Assembly: GCF_001637225.1 (NCBI RefSeq)
Contig: NZ_LVJI01000054.1
Span: 62,001-126,000 of the forward strand
DNA: 64,000 bases
Reading direction: 5' to 3'
DNA from: Paenibacillus antarcticus
Lineage (GTDB): Bacteria; Bacillota; Bacilli; Paenibacillales; Paenibacillaceae
Positions 49,312 through 58,144 of this stretch are shown here, one piece after another (within the stretch, counting starts at the first letter, position 1; each line of letters begins with the position of its first letter). The notes below the pieces were generated by a model. That model was not told the origin of the DNA and searched no databases. It saw only the letters and a list, made by a program, of their open reading frames with translations. The position numbers were made by a program, and so were the translations under genes.

Positions 49312-50902
49312 TACGCTTGTTGCCATTCGGACATCCACTGCAGCGAACCTATTCATTTATTACATCCAGAAGCTACCGGTGATTGGCAAGCATGTAACGG
49401 ACACTATCTACGCCAATGTAAACTTGAAAAGGGCTGTTTCCATTATCGTATTTCTTATAAGCCTACTATGGGGATTTGTAATTAGGCTAGCTTATGTAGG
49501 TTTGCTTATCTACTTGCCAGTAGTCGGCTTAGGTCGTGACCTCTCTGCGGAAGTTCAGCTTCAGCATTTTGTACATATTTATTTCATACTCAGCTTTGTG
49601 GTTGCAGGTGTTAGTAACGCCACCATATTGGAGCCGAAACGGGAGAAGTACGTAGCTGTGAAGCTGATGAGGCAGTCTCCTACAAGATATATGAAGGCTT
49701 CTCTTGGTTACCGTTATGTGACGTTCATGGCGTATCTAATGCCCTCGATGCTGTTATTTACCTCACAGCTGGGAGCCTCCATCATAGAGACTATCTTGTT
49801 GGTGACGTCTGTTACCTTGTGGAGGATTCTGACGGAGTATATGCATCTTAAGCTATTTGACAAAACGGGCATGGTCCTGATAAAAAATAACGTGATTGTC
49901 TGGATCGTCATCGGGCTTGGCTATGCAGCTGCTTATCTGCCATTACTGTTCGACTGGGTACCGGTAACCTCGTCGATTCTGTTGAGCCTACCAATCTGTC
50001 TCGTCATCGTGGTTGGAGGAATCTTCGCAACTGTTCGACTTGCCCGTTATTCCAATTATAGTGGTGCTGTCGATGCCGCAACCAAAAGAGACGATCCCCT
50101 GTTGGATCTTGGGCGTATGATGTCGGAGGCGCAAAAAACGAGTGTGAAATCGAAAGAAAGCGACTATACCTTGAATGGAAAGCATCAGGAAAATATCGAA
50201 ACAAAGGAAGGCTACGGCTATCTGAACATGTTATTCTTCTCCAGGCATCGCAGTCTTATTAATGATCCAGTGTACAAGAGGATGGCCATTATAGGCGCAT
50301 TTGGTACGGTGGTAGTGGCAGTCGTGATGATGCTATCACAGAGAGACGAATTTTTAGTGCTAAATCTGGGAGTTATTTTTCCCTTCCTAGTTATGGCTAT
50401 GTATTTCTTGTCCGTGGGAGAAAAGATGTGCAGAGCTATGTTCTATAACTGAGATCTGAGTTTGTTGCGTTATAGCTTCTATCGAGCTGCATCTTTCGAG
50501 CATTTTCGGATTCGACTAATTAAAATAACGGTCCTCAATCTAAAGATTGCAACAACTCTAGCTACGGCATTAACAGCTATTGTGTTAGCAGCGAGTGGAG
50601 AATGGTTAAGTAGAGAGCTACTCATGATGTGGGTGTGCATACTCTTGTTGTCCGTATTTTTTTCCATTCATCATCTATTTATGTATTATATCTTTCAGCC
50701 TTATGCTACCGAATTGAATGTGAAGAATCCGCTGTATTATGTTATAAACATGTTAGTATCGTTCGCAAGCGGTATTAGCATTATCGTACGAGTTCCAGCA
50801 GATATTTTTACTGCCATTGTGGTTACTCTTACGATTGTGTACTTACTCATTTCTCTTATTCTCGTTCGTAAATACGGAAGCCGCACATTCCGAGTGAAAT
50901 AA
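49295..50902 (+). pseudogene. ABC exporter permease (YthQ-like) interrupted by one in-frame TGA
   Basis: One frame runs from ATG 49295 to 50902 with a single TGA at 50450-50452. Before it lies a polytopic protein (LKRAVSIIVFLISLLWGFVI and several more helices, then GEKMCRAMFYN), and after it DLSLLRYSFYRAASFEHFRI and three more helices. Related permeases have Cys at the site of the stop (FYNCD), so TGC or TGT became TGA by one substitution. The joined length, about 535 residues, is normal for this family. The downstream part has no SD of its own. It is either a nonsense pseudogene or a leaky read-through; the rest of the frame is clean. Confidence 0.75.
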
Positions 50903-50942
50903 ATCGATTGTTGACTAAAGAACTTGCTCTTCTTACCCCCGT

Positions 50943-51068
50943 CGCTGTGGCACTGACATAGCTGCTGCAATAGCGCTTGTTCTCGGTTTTTTGCCGAAAC
51001 GCGTCCTCGGCTGGATGGCGGTCAGCCTTGCGTATTGGAGCACGGTGATGGCGGAAGGTACGGTATAA
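50943..51068 (+). pseudogene. C-terminal tail of a lost membrane-protein gene
   Basis: The open frame reads CGTDIAAAIALVLGFLPKRV followed by LGWMAVSLAYWSTVMAEGTV and TAA at 51066-51068. It is hydrophobic and has high GC codon use unlike the preceding ABC genes but like the SecA gene that follows. No start codon with an SD is present. It appears to be the 3' end of a membrane-protein gene brought in or left behind with the SecA-like gene. Confidence 0.55.
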
Positions 51069-51168
51069 GATTCTGCATATATGAAGTGGACTTGAACCTG
51101 ATGGGTGACAGATCAGCGCAAATGTTGTTCAAAACTAAGCGTATTTCTACCGAGGGGAGATCAAATAT

Positions 51169-53445
51169 ATGAATATAGCCGTCAAGTTGATGCAAAAATT
51201 CAAAGACCGCGATAACCAGAATAAGCTGAAAGTCTATCAGGACAAAGCGGAGCTCATCAGGAAACGGAATTTGGAAGCATGGGACGATCAACAGCTTCAA
51301 GGGGAATCTCTCCGCCTGCAAAAAGAAGCAAAATCGGGTACGCCTTTGGATGAGCTGCTTGTCGATGCTTATGCGTTAGTCTACGAGGCAGCGAAGAGAA
51401 AGCTCGGATTAGAGCCTTACGATGTCCAGATCATGGCTGCTATCGCTTTGCACGAGAGATTTTTGATCGAGCAGCATACCGGTGAAGGAAAAACGCTCTC
51501 TGCTGTTATGCCTGCTTATCTAAATGCGCTGACCGGCGAAGGCGTTCATGTGCTGACTTTTAACGATTATTTGGCAAATCGAGATGCGGAGTGGATGGGC
51601 CCGATCTATCGTTTCCTCGGGTTAACGGTAAACTCGGTTCAAGCGGGAATGAGCTTGTCCGAGAAACGGGAAGCGTACGCCGCGAATATAACCTATGTTA
51701 CGGCCAAAGAAGCGGGATTCGATTATTTGCGTGACACAATCGCACTAAACGAAGCCGATACCGTACATCGTCCTTTTCACTACGTTATCGTCGACGAAGC
51801 GGATTCACTGCTTCTCGACGAAGCTCGGGTGCCGCTAGTCATCAGCGGCGAGTCGGGCGGATCCAAGAGCGACGGCATTCTTTTTGCAGAAGTGGCTCGG
51901 CAGCTACAGCAAGTAGAGCATTACGACTTCGACGAGTTCCAGCGGAATGTTTACTTGAATGAAGCAGGCGCTGTGAAAGCGGAGTCGCTGCTGGGATGCG
52001 GTAATTTGTACGATAGCCATAATAGTCATTTGTTGACGTCATTGAATTGCGCGCTGCATGTGGAATCGATATTAAAAAAAGACATCGATTACATCGTCCG
52101 TGACGGTAAAATAGAGCTGATCGAAGAATATACCGGCCGCGTGGCCGAGAACAGGTATTTACCGGACGGGCTGCAAGCCGCGCTTGCGGCCAAAGAAGGA
52201 CTGCAGTGGAAAGCCGGCGGGAAAATTCTCGGGACGATCACCCTTCAACACTTTATTAGCCTGTATCCGAGGATTTGCGGAATGACGGCCACTGCGTACG
52301 CTTCCGCAATGGAATTCGAAGATATTTATGTGCTGCAGGTCGTGCAAATCCCACCGAACCGGCCAAACATACGGATCGACCATCCACACCGGATTTATAC
52401 CCATAAAGAAGCCAAACTTAAGGCGCTTGTACAAGAAATCTCGTCCGTCCATAGGGCGGGACGTCCAATTCTCATTGGTACGTCAAGCGTCGAGGAGTCT
52501 GACATGCTGGCGGAGGCGCTAGCAGTTGCCGACGTACCTTGCCATGTTCTGAATGCTAAGAACGACGTAAAAGAAGCCGAGATCATCGCCAAAGCGGGAG
52601 AAATTGGCGCCGTGACGGTGTCTACGAATATGGCGGGACGCGGCGTCGACATTCGGCTCGGCGGAGGCAACCCCATGCAAGCAGAAGTTGTCGCCAAGCT
52701 GGGCGGGTTGTACGTGATTGGTACACATGTGAACGAAAGCATGCGGATCGACGACCAACTGCGCGGGCGTTCTGGCCGCCAAGGCGACCCAGGAGATTCC
52801 TTGTTTTTCGTAAGCTTGGAGGACGAGTTGATGCTTCGGTTCGGCATCAATAAAACGATTCGTGCTCCTAGGCAGGGCGAGGCTCTCGAAGAGCCGGTGC
52901 TCCGCAGCAAAATCTCGCATATTCAGCGCGTTATTATGGGCCAAAACTTCGATATCCACCAGGAACTGAACTGTTATTCGGATATGGTGGAGGATCAGAG
53001 GCGAATTCTGTACGAGGAGCGGCTCGGAATTTTGAAAAACGAGAAGTCGATGAGCCCTGCGGAGCAGCGGGTACGGCTTTTTTATATCGACGAGTTCTGG
53101 GCTGACCATCTGGCATACGTTTCTTACCTTCGTGAAAGCATCCACTTGGAGAGCCTTGCCAGCCGCAATCCAATCGACGAATTTCATGCGCAAATCATCC
53201 ATGCCTACGAGCAAATTCCGGCTAAAATCAATAGTGAGTCAGCGAATATGCTTGTAAGGCTCGGAGGTTCGAATGATCCGGCGAAGTGGGAAAAGTTCGG
53301 TCTGAAGAGTCCTGCTTCCACTCGGACTTATATTATTAATGATCAATACATCCAGAATAAGCGCAGCTCATGGACCGGAACGACCGTATTTGCTTATTGG
53401 TTTCGCACGATTTCGAGGCCGATATTTAAGCTGTCAAAATTTTGA
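51169..53445 (+). CDS. secA2: SecA2-like accessory preprotein translocase ATPase
   Basis: A 758-residue SecA-family ATPase. Walker A is EQHTGEGKT (near residue 103), the DEAD box VIVDEADSLLLDEAR, motif GRSGRQGDPGDSLFF and TNMAGRGVDI complete the helicase core; the PPXD and helical scaffold (IDEFWADHLAYVSYLRESI) are present. It ends without the C-terminal zinc/SecB-binding tail of housekeeping SecA. That and a length below the usual 800-840 suggest a SecA2. No SecY2 or glycosylation genes are adjacent. GC content is visibly higher than in neighbouring genes, and an unrelated truncated tail precedes it, both signs of transfer. GAGGGGAG precedes ATG 51169. Confidence 0.85.
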   Translation: MNIAVKLMQKFKDRDNQNKLKVYQDKAELIRKRNLEAWDDQQLQGESLRLQKEAKSGTPLDELLVDAYALVYEAAKRKLGLEPYDVQIMAAIALHERFLIEQHTGEGKTLSAVMPAYLNALTGEGVHVLTFNDYLANRDAEWMGPIYRFLGLTVNSVQAGMSLSEKREAYAANITYVTAKEAGFDYLRDTIALNEADTVHRPFHYVIVDEADSLLLDEARVPLVISGESGGSKSDGILFAEVARQLQQVEHYDFDEFQRNVYLNEAGAVKAESLLGCGNLYDSHNSHLLTSLNCALHVESILKKDIDYIVRDGKIELIEEYTGRVAENRYLPDGLQAALAAKEGLQWKAGGKILGTITLQHFISLYPRICGMTATAYASAMEFEDIYVLQVVQIPPNRPNIRIDHPHRIYTHKEAKLKALVQEISSVHRAGRPILIGTSSVEESDMLAEALAVADVPCHVLNAKNDVKEAEIIAKAGEIGAVTVSTNMAGRGVDIRLGGGNPMQAEVVAKLGGLYVIGTHVNESMRIDDQLRGRSGRQGDPGDSLFFVSLEDELMLRFGINKTIRAPRQGEALEEPVLRSKISHIQRVIMGQNFDIHQELNCYSDMVEDQRRILYEERLGILKNEKSMSPAEQRVRLFYIDEFWADHLAYVSYLRESIHLESLASRNPIDEFHAQIIHAYEQIPAKINSESANMLVRLGGSNDPAKWEKFGLKSPASTRTYIINDQYIQNKRSSWTGTTVFAYWFRTISRPIFKLSKF

Positions 53446-53664
53446 TGCAGCGTAGCTTGTTCCAGGATAATCGCGTTGCCGCCGATTTACGTTGTTAAGA
53501 GCCATAAGGCCTGGTATGAAACACTGTTATGGTGGGGCATCCCGGCTCTCTCTCTGTCTGTACAGGGCAATTACTAAGGATATGAGCAAACATTTGGTTT
53601 GACCCGCTCTGTAAGTACTTTTTATGATCGTTTGTTGACTCCGTGTTGATTTTAGAGCATAAAA
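53446..53664. other. Short gene-free stretch
   Basis: Nothing convincing. A 17-codon frame just after the SecA stop reads MQRSLFQDNRVAADLRC. It is GC-rich at the left, AT-rich at the right, which marks the edge of the GC-richer block. Confidence 0.4.
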
Positions 53665-53704
53665 AATACATCGCCTGAGTATATAAAACGCATGGCGATG
53701 TATT
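53665..53704 (-). terminator. Terminator of the sulfurtransferase gene
   Basis: AATACATCGCC (53665-53675) pairs perfectly with GGCGATGTATT (53694-53704); the minus strand continues with TTTTTT. Confidence 0.85.
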
Positions 53705-53717
53705 CAAAGTTTAAGTA

Positions 53718-54575
53718 CTAGTAAGCTTCTTCCCTATCCTCTTCGTCACCCATGGCGGTGGGATTGCCAGAGTAACTAATCCAGTCACTCCAACTTCCCG
53801 CATACAACTTCACACGGGTATACCCAGACTTGACGAGTCCGAGAATGTTAGGGCAGGCAGTGACACCAGAGCCGCAATAGACGATGATTTCTTGTTCTTT
53901 CGGAATATCCTTGAAATGATCCTGTAGTTCTATAGTTGACTTCCAAGAACCATTATCAAGCTTAAGATCTTTCCAGAATCTATTAATAGCACTTGGAATA
54001 TGGCCTGCAACAGGATCAATAGGTTCTTCAAGACCTAAATATCGGTTAGGTTCTCTGGAATCAATCAGTAGTGAGGTATGCTCGATAGAAGACGTTCTTA
54101 CTTCTTCCATAGACACCACCATGTCATGTTGAATGTGTGGCGTGAAGGACTGAGGAATTCGAATAGGTTGTTTATCCGTCAAAGGATATCCTGCTTGTTT
54201 CCAATTCGTAAATCCTTCATTCATTACATATGTAGTAGAGTGGCCTATATACTGTAGGAGCCACCAGAGGCGAGATGCCATAGCACCACCTTGATCATCG
54301 TAGGCGATAACCCTTATATCATTGTTAATCCCTACGCGTTCAAGCGTTCTTCTGAAATTCTCCATATCGGGAAGGGGATGTCTACCCCCATGTTCAGTTA
54401 CTCGATTTGAAAGATCTTTCTCTAGATCGAAATATATCGCGCCAGGAATATGCTCTTCCTCATATGCAATACGTCCAGCTTCGGGTTGTCCCATCACAAA
54501 TCGGCAATCGACAATGACGAGATCTGTTTCATACATCCTAGCAAGTAACCATTGTTTGGAAATGATAGAGGTCAT
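53718..54575 (-). CDS. Thiosulfate/3-mercaptopyruvate sulfurtransferase (two rhodanese domains)
   Basis: A 285-residue protein of two rhodanese domains. The N-terminal inactive one has LVIVDCRF, EEEHIPGAIYFDLEKDLS and AYDDQGGAMASRLWW, with Asp in place of the active Cys. The C-terminal domain has LLIDSREPNRYLG, AGHIPSAINRFWKDL and the active loop VYCGSGVTAC; CGSGVTAC is the mercaptopyruvate-type loop. It transfers sulfane sulfur to cyanide or thiols. ATG 54575 has AAGGCGGTG seven nt upstream; an in-frame TTG at 54623 is unsupported. Confidence 0.9.
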   Translation of the reverse strand: MTSIISKQWLLARMYETDLVIVDCRFVMGQPEAGRIAYEEEHIPGAIYFDLEKDLSNRVTEHGGRHPLPDMENFRRTLERVGINNDIRVIAYDDQGGAMASRLWWLLQYIGHSTTYVMNEGFTNWKQAGYPLTDKQPIRIPQSFTPHIQHDMVVSMEEVRTSSIEHTSLLIDSREPNRYLGLEEPIDPVAGHIPSAINRFWKDLKLDNGSWKSTIELQDHFKDIPKEQEIIVYCGSGVTACPNILGLVKSGYTRVKLYAGSWSDWISYSGNPTAMGDEEDREEAY

Positions 54576-54748
54576 GATTTGACACCGCCTTTTAACGTTA
54601 TTATGATTAATACTAGTAAACATTGGGTCTAATTATTGTATTAAGTGTAATACAAAGAGGACTACAAATACTAGTTAACGCTTTCGTAGTCGTTTTGACG
54701 AAGCATTAGTTTTAGTAAGGCTACTAAACTTTTAGGAGGTTTACTCAT

Positions 54749-55591
54749 ATGTTAAATAACTTACAAGCTACAACGACACTTCACAACGGTGTGAAGATGC
54801 CATGGTTTGGATTAGGAGTATACAAAGCACAAGACGGTAATGAAGTTATTCAGGCTGTGAAGACAGCGATTAAACATGGCTATCGTAGTATTGATACAGC
54901 GGCTGCATACAACAATGAAGAAGGAGTAGGCCAAGCGGTACGTGAAGCGTTGGAAGAATCGGGACTATCACGCGATGATCTATTTATTACCTCTAAGGTA
55001 TGGAATTCCGATCAAGGCTATGAATCCACATTAGCAGCTTTTGAAAGTACGATGACTAAATTAGGGTTAGAGCAATTAGATCTTTATCTAGTGCATTGGC
55101 CAGTGAAAGAAAAATATAAAGACACTTGGAGAGCACTAGAGAAACTCTATAAGGATGGACGTGTACGTGCCATTGGCGTGAGTAACTTCCAAGTGCATCA
55201 TCTACAAGATTTGTTGCAAGATGCGCAGATCAAGCCGATGGTCAATCAAGTGGAATACCATCCTCGACTAGCGCAGCTCGAATTACGTGATTTTTGTAAG
55301 GGACAGGAAATACAATTAGAAGCGTGGTCTCCACTGATGCAAGGTAAACTATTGGACAACGCCACATTACAAGAGATCGCTGATAACCATGGTAAATCGG
55401 TTGCTCAAGTGATATTGCGTTGGGATCTACAGAATGGATTTGTAACAATTCCTAAATCTACTACGGAACACCGGATTATCGAGAATGCAGATGTGTTCAA
55501 TTTTGAACTATCTTCTGATGATATGGAGAAGATTAATGGGCTTAATGAGAATCTTCGGGTGGGTTCTGATCCGGATAATTTCAACTTCTAA
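54749..55591 (+). CDS. Aldo/keto reductase (YvgN-like)
   Basis: A 280-residue AKR with the catalytic tetrad visible: Asp and Tyr in YRSIDTAAAYNNEEGVG, Lys in FITSKVWN, His in LYLVHWPV. The NADPH site VTIPKSTTEHRIIEN is intact. It is closest in look to the AKR5G (YvgN/YtbE) group, which reduces methylglyoxal and other aldehydes. AGGAGG is 10 nt before ATG 54749. It diverges from the sulfurtransferase and stands alone; no specific regulator is adjacent. Confidence 0.9.
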   Translation: MLNNLQATTTLHNGVKMPWFGLGVYKAQDGNEVIQAVKTAIKHGYRSIDTAAAYNNEEGVGQAVREALEESGLSRDDLFITSKVWNSDQGYESTLAAFESTMTKLGLEQLDLYLVHWPVKEKYKDTWRALEKLYKDGRVRAIGVSNFQVHHLQDLLQDAQIKPMVNQVEYHPRLAQLELRDFCKGQEIQLEAWSPLMQGKLLDNATLQEIADNHGKSVAQVILRWDLQNGFVTIPKSTTEHRIIENADVFNFELSSDDMEKINGLNENLRVGSDPDNFNF

Positions 55592-55669
55592 ACGCTCACA
55601 TTAACAATCTAACTCATACGGACTGGCTACACGATTTGTAAATGTACGTTATGAATCATATCGAAGATA

Positions 55670-55708
55670 AGAAAGGTCGTTCTCTAATGAGGACGATCTT
55701 TCTATTTT
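55670..55708 (+). terminator. Terminator of the aldo/keto reductase gene
   Basis: AGAAAGGTCGT (55670-55680) pairs with ACGATCTTTCT (55693-55703), one G-U pair, then ATTTTTC. Confidence 0.8.
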
Positions 55709-55819
55709 TCTCGTATTTTAACTGTTAAGATAACCCTGTATATAGTATTCTTTTAGAGGGGACAGATGATTGGAAAATTAGATATAGCAACATATAATAT
55801 GATGTGCAGGGGGATAACG

Positions 55820-56653
55820 ATGACTAGTAGCAACACCCAATTAAAAGAAAAATTGACTCAAATCGAGAAAGATGAATATAAAGTACCAGCCACCATGAAT
55901 GCATTCGAAATAGGTTTAGAAATGATGATGTATATCGGTGATATTGATCCGGAATTGCGAGATAATCTCATCTATTCAACATTTGCGGAGTGGATTGATC
56001 GTGGTGAATTTACAGAAGAACAAGTAAGAGAACTATTACATATTTGTTTAGATGAACAACATCTATTCTATGGGATCGGCGAGAATGAGACTGACTCCGT
56101 ATTCACCCGTACGTTCTCCGTACTTATCGTTCCGCTGGTTATGGGGAAAGACAGAGATCAACGCTTTTTAAGCAAAGAAGAAGTGATATTGATTAAGAAG
56201 AAACTAATAGCGTATATGAATCTTGAGCAAGACTACAGAGGATATGTGGAAGAAAAGGGTTGGGCACATGCCATAGCTCATGTATCCGATGGATTGGAAG
56301 CCATTGCGCAATCTCCTTTTCTAGAAAGAGAAGACTTGATTGATATATTAAATGCCATTCAACCGAAGTTTCTTGTGAATAACTATGTATATATTAATAA
56401 AGAAGATGAACGAAACGTTAGTGCGATCATAAGTGTTTTTAACCGAGAGTTACTTACAGATCATGAAATTCATAGTTGGATTCAAAGCTTTGGTGAAAAG
56501 AAGAAGGTCGGAAATCATCCGGAAGATGATATTCAGTATATGAATATGAAGTGTTTGTTACGAAGTTTGTACTTCAGAATATTAGATCAACCTCAATTAG
56601 CTAGGTTCAGTGATACCGTTGTGGAGACGCTACAGAAGCTAGATAAGAAATAA
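55820..56653 (+). CDS. DUF2785-domain protein
   Basis: A 277-residue soluble helical protein matching DUF2785: DPELRDNLIYSTFAEWID, EQVRELLHICLDEQHLFYGI, ENETDSVFTRTFSVLIVPL and EEKGWAHAIAHVSDGLEAIA. The last contains two conserved His in WAHAIAH, suggesting a metal or catalytic site, but no function is established for the family that I know of. ATG 55820 follows CAGGGGGA at a good distance; an upstream ATG at 55766 is also possible. The DinB-type gene starts 15 nt after its stop, so the two are likely cotranscribed. Confidence 0.8.
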   Translation: MTSSNTQLKEKLTQIEKDEYKVPATMNAFEIGLEMMMYIGDIDPELRDNLIYSTFAEWIDRGEFTEEQVRELLHICLDEQHLFYGIGENETDSVFTRTFSVLIVPLVMGKDRDQRFLSKEEVILIKKKLIAYMNLEQDYRGYVEEKGWAHAIAHVSDGLEAIAQSPFLEREDLIDILNAIQPKFLVNNYVYINKEDERNVSAIISVFNRELLTDHEIHSWIQSFGEKKKVGNHPEDDIQYMNMKCLLRSLYFRILDQPQLARFSDTVVETLQKLDKK

Positions 56654-56668
56654 AGGGGAATGCCAACG

Positions 56669-57142
56669 ATGTATGAAGAGATGATTTTAACGCCTATATT
56701 TAATCAACTTAACATCGCAATTCAGTCTCTCATTCACATGAGTGAACAATTTACGGAAGAAGAATTATCGATAACCCCGATTATGAATAAAAGATCTGTA
56801 TTAGAAGTGTTTAGTCATATTGCAGTCATATGTAGAGCAGACTATTTGATATCTTGTGAAGCTACGATGGATGAGATGAGTGAATTTTACAAGCATAATG
56901 AACCTATCATATTACCCGACATCTGCAGACACCTAGGTGAGAATTTTCAGTATTTAAAAGAAGTGTACGCTGAATATACACATGAAGAGTTACATGAGAT
57001 CAAGACATCTTATTGGGGAGTATCTTATAGTAGGTATGAATGGTTATTGGAGATTGTAGCACATGTGTATCATCATCGAGGCCAATTACATAGCATGTTA
57101 ACGCAGAATGTAAGAGATCCCAAGGTGCCGTTATTCGAATAG
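56669..57142 (+). CDS. DinB-superfamily protein
   Basis: About 157 residues in a four-helix-bundle pattern. The His triad of DinB/YfiT proteins is partly visible: His in VFSHIAVI and two in HVYHHRGQLHSML, which would bind a metal. Such proteins are putative metal-dependent thiol transferases or hydrolases. ATG 56669 has AAAGGGG about 10 nt upstream; ATG 56660 is too close to it. The 3' end overlaps the convergent AraC gene by 12 nt, so the two transcripts are antisense at their ends. Confidence 0.8.
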   Translation: MYEEMILTPIFNQLNIAIQSLIHMSEQFTEEELSITPIMNKRSVLEVFSHIAVICRADYLISCEATMDEMSEFYKHNEPIILPDICRHLGENFQYLKEVYAEYTHEELHEIKTSYWGVSYSRYEWLLEIVAHVYHHRGQLHSMLTQNVRDPKVPLFE

Positions 57143-57964
57143 TGTTCCTATCAAATTTCGATAAGATTTCGGAGAAGATCCTTTTATTTTTTTGAACATT
57201 TTGGAGAATAACAATGGATCATCATATCCGACGGAACGCGATATATCTCCAATGGATAATTGTCTATTACGCATGAGTTCACACGCTTTGTTCATGCGAT
57301 AATGAATGAGATACTCCTGGATACTTATGTGTATGTATTCTTTAAAAATAGAACAAAGATAACTTCGATCAAGTCCAACGAAATGGGCGATCTGCGCAAT
57401 GGTGAATTTACTAGAGTAGTTCATCTCGATGAAATCGATTACTTTTCGAATATAGACTTCTTTGCGGTTCTCTTTGTTATCTATTTGTGTTTCATTTTGT
57501 GTGTTATCAACTAGAAGAGAGAGGATTAAGTATAATAACCCCGTTAATTGCATATCTCGAGCGGTATTTAATGATGTTGTATTAGTCATCATGGTTAAGT
57601 AATTAGCTAATTCATCATCTCGATCATACCTAAATGTTGGGTGTTCCGCATCAAGTCCTGCTTGAGTTAAATAGAATTCTGCTTGAAGACCATGAAATCC
57701 AACCCAACCGTATGCCCAAGGATCATTCTTATCCGCCTCATAATAGGTAACAACGCCAGGACATATTAGAAATCCCTCCCCTTTACGAAGATGATATGTC
57801 TGATTGCCTACGACAAATCTACCTGATCCCTCTAGAATATAATGAATTAAATAATGATCTCTTACAGCAGGTCCATGATGATGCTCGGTTAAACATTGTT
57901 CCATGCCATATTGATTTAAATGTAAATCGGTATGATGTAGGTTTCTAGAAAGGTATTCTATCAT
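57131..57964 (-). CDS. AraC-family regulator of the alpha-galactosidase gene
   Basis: A 277-residue protein. The N-terminal AraC-binding cupin reads DHYLIHYILEGSGRFVVG, YHLRKGEGFLICPGVVTYYE, which would bind a sugar such as melibiose or raffinose. The C-terminal double helix-turn-helix reads FTIAQIAHFVGLDRSYLCSI and ISRSVGYDDPLLFSKMFKK. It resembles MsmR/RafR-type activators. ATG 57964 has AAGGGAG 10 nt upstream. It is divergent from the GH36 gene, 180 nt away, so it most likely activates that gene when its sugar is present. Confidence 0.9.
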   Translation of the reverse strand: MIEYLSRNLHHTDLHLNQYGMEQCLTEHHHGPAVRDHYLIHYILEGSGRFVVGNQTYHLRKGEGFLICPGVVTYYEADKNDPWAYGWVGFHGLQAEFYLTQAGLDAEHPTFRYDRDDELANYLTMMTNTTSLNTARDMQLTGLLYLILSLLVDNTQNETQIDNKENRKEVYIRKVIDFIEMNYSSKFTIAQIAHFVGLDRSYLCSIFKEYIHISIQEYLIHYRMNKACELMRNRQLSIGDISRSVGYDDPLLFSKMFKKIKGSSPKSYRNLIGTLFE

Positions 57965-58055
57965 GATATAAATGCTCCCTTATTTCAATTCAAATGACAT
58001 TCAAATAATAACATAAAAATCTAGCATAATGCCATATTGTTATAGTCTAATTCCA

Positions 58056-58085
58056 TTTACTGAAGTTGCTACGTAGAGGTATGAT
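58056..58085 (+). promoter_or_regulatory. Candidate promoter of the alpha-galactosidase gene
   Basis: TTTACT (58056-58061), 18 nt, TATGAT (58080-58085). The -35 is weak, as usual for activator-dependent promoters; direct repeats for AraC binding were not clear. Confidence 0.45.
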
Positions 58086-58104
58086 ATAGCCATTGTTGGT
58101 TCTA

Positions 58105-58118
58105 TTTCAACGCTTACA
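58105..58118 (+). promoter_or_regulatory. cre-like catabolite-repression site
   Basis: TTTCAACGCTTACA matches the CcpA cre consensus TGWNANCGNTTWCA (read in this orientation) at all positions but one. It starts about 20 nt after the candidate -10, a place where CcpA blocks elongation or initiation, and 26 nt before the ATG. Confidence 0.65.
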
Positions 58119-58144
58119 TGACTAAGAGAAAAGGGAGTACTTAA

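Noticed and set aside
50450..50560. Selenocysteine insertion at the TGA of the ABC permease
   Set aside because: No hairpin with the expected bacterial SECIS form was seen right after the TGA, and the protein is not a redox enzyme; a nonsense mutation is simpler.
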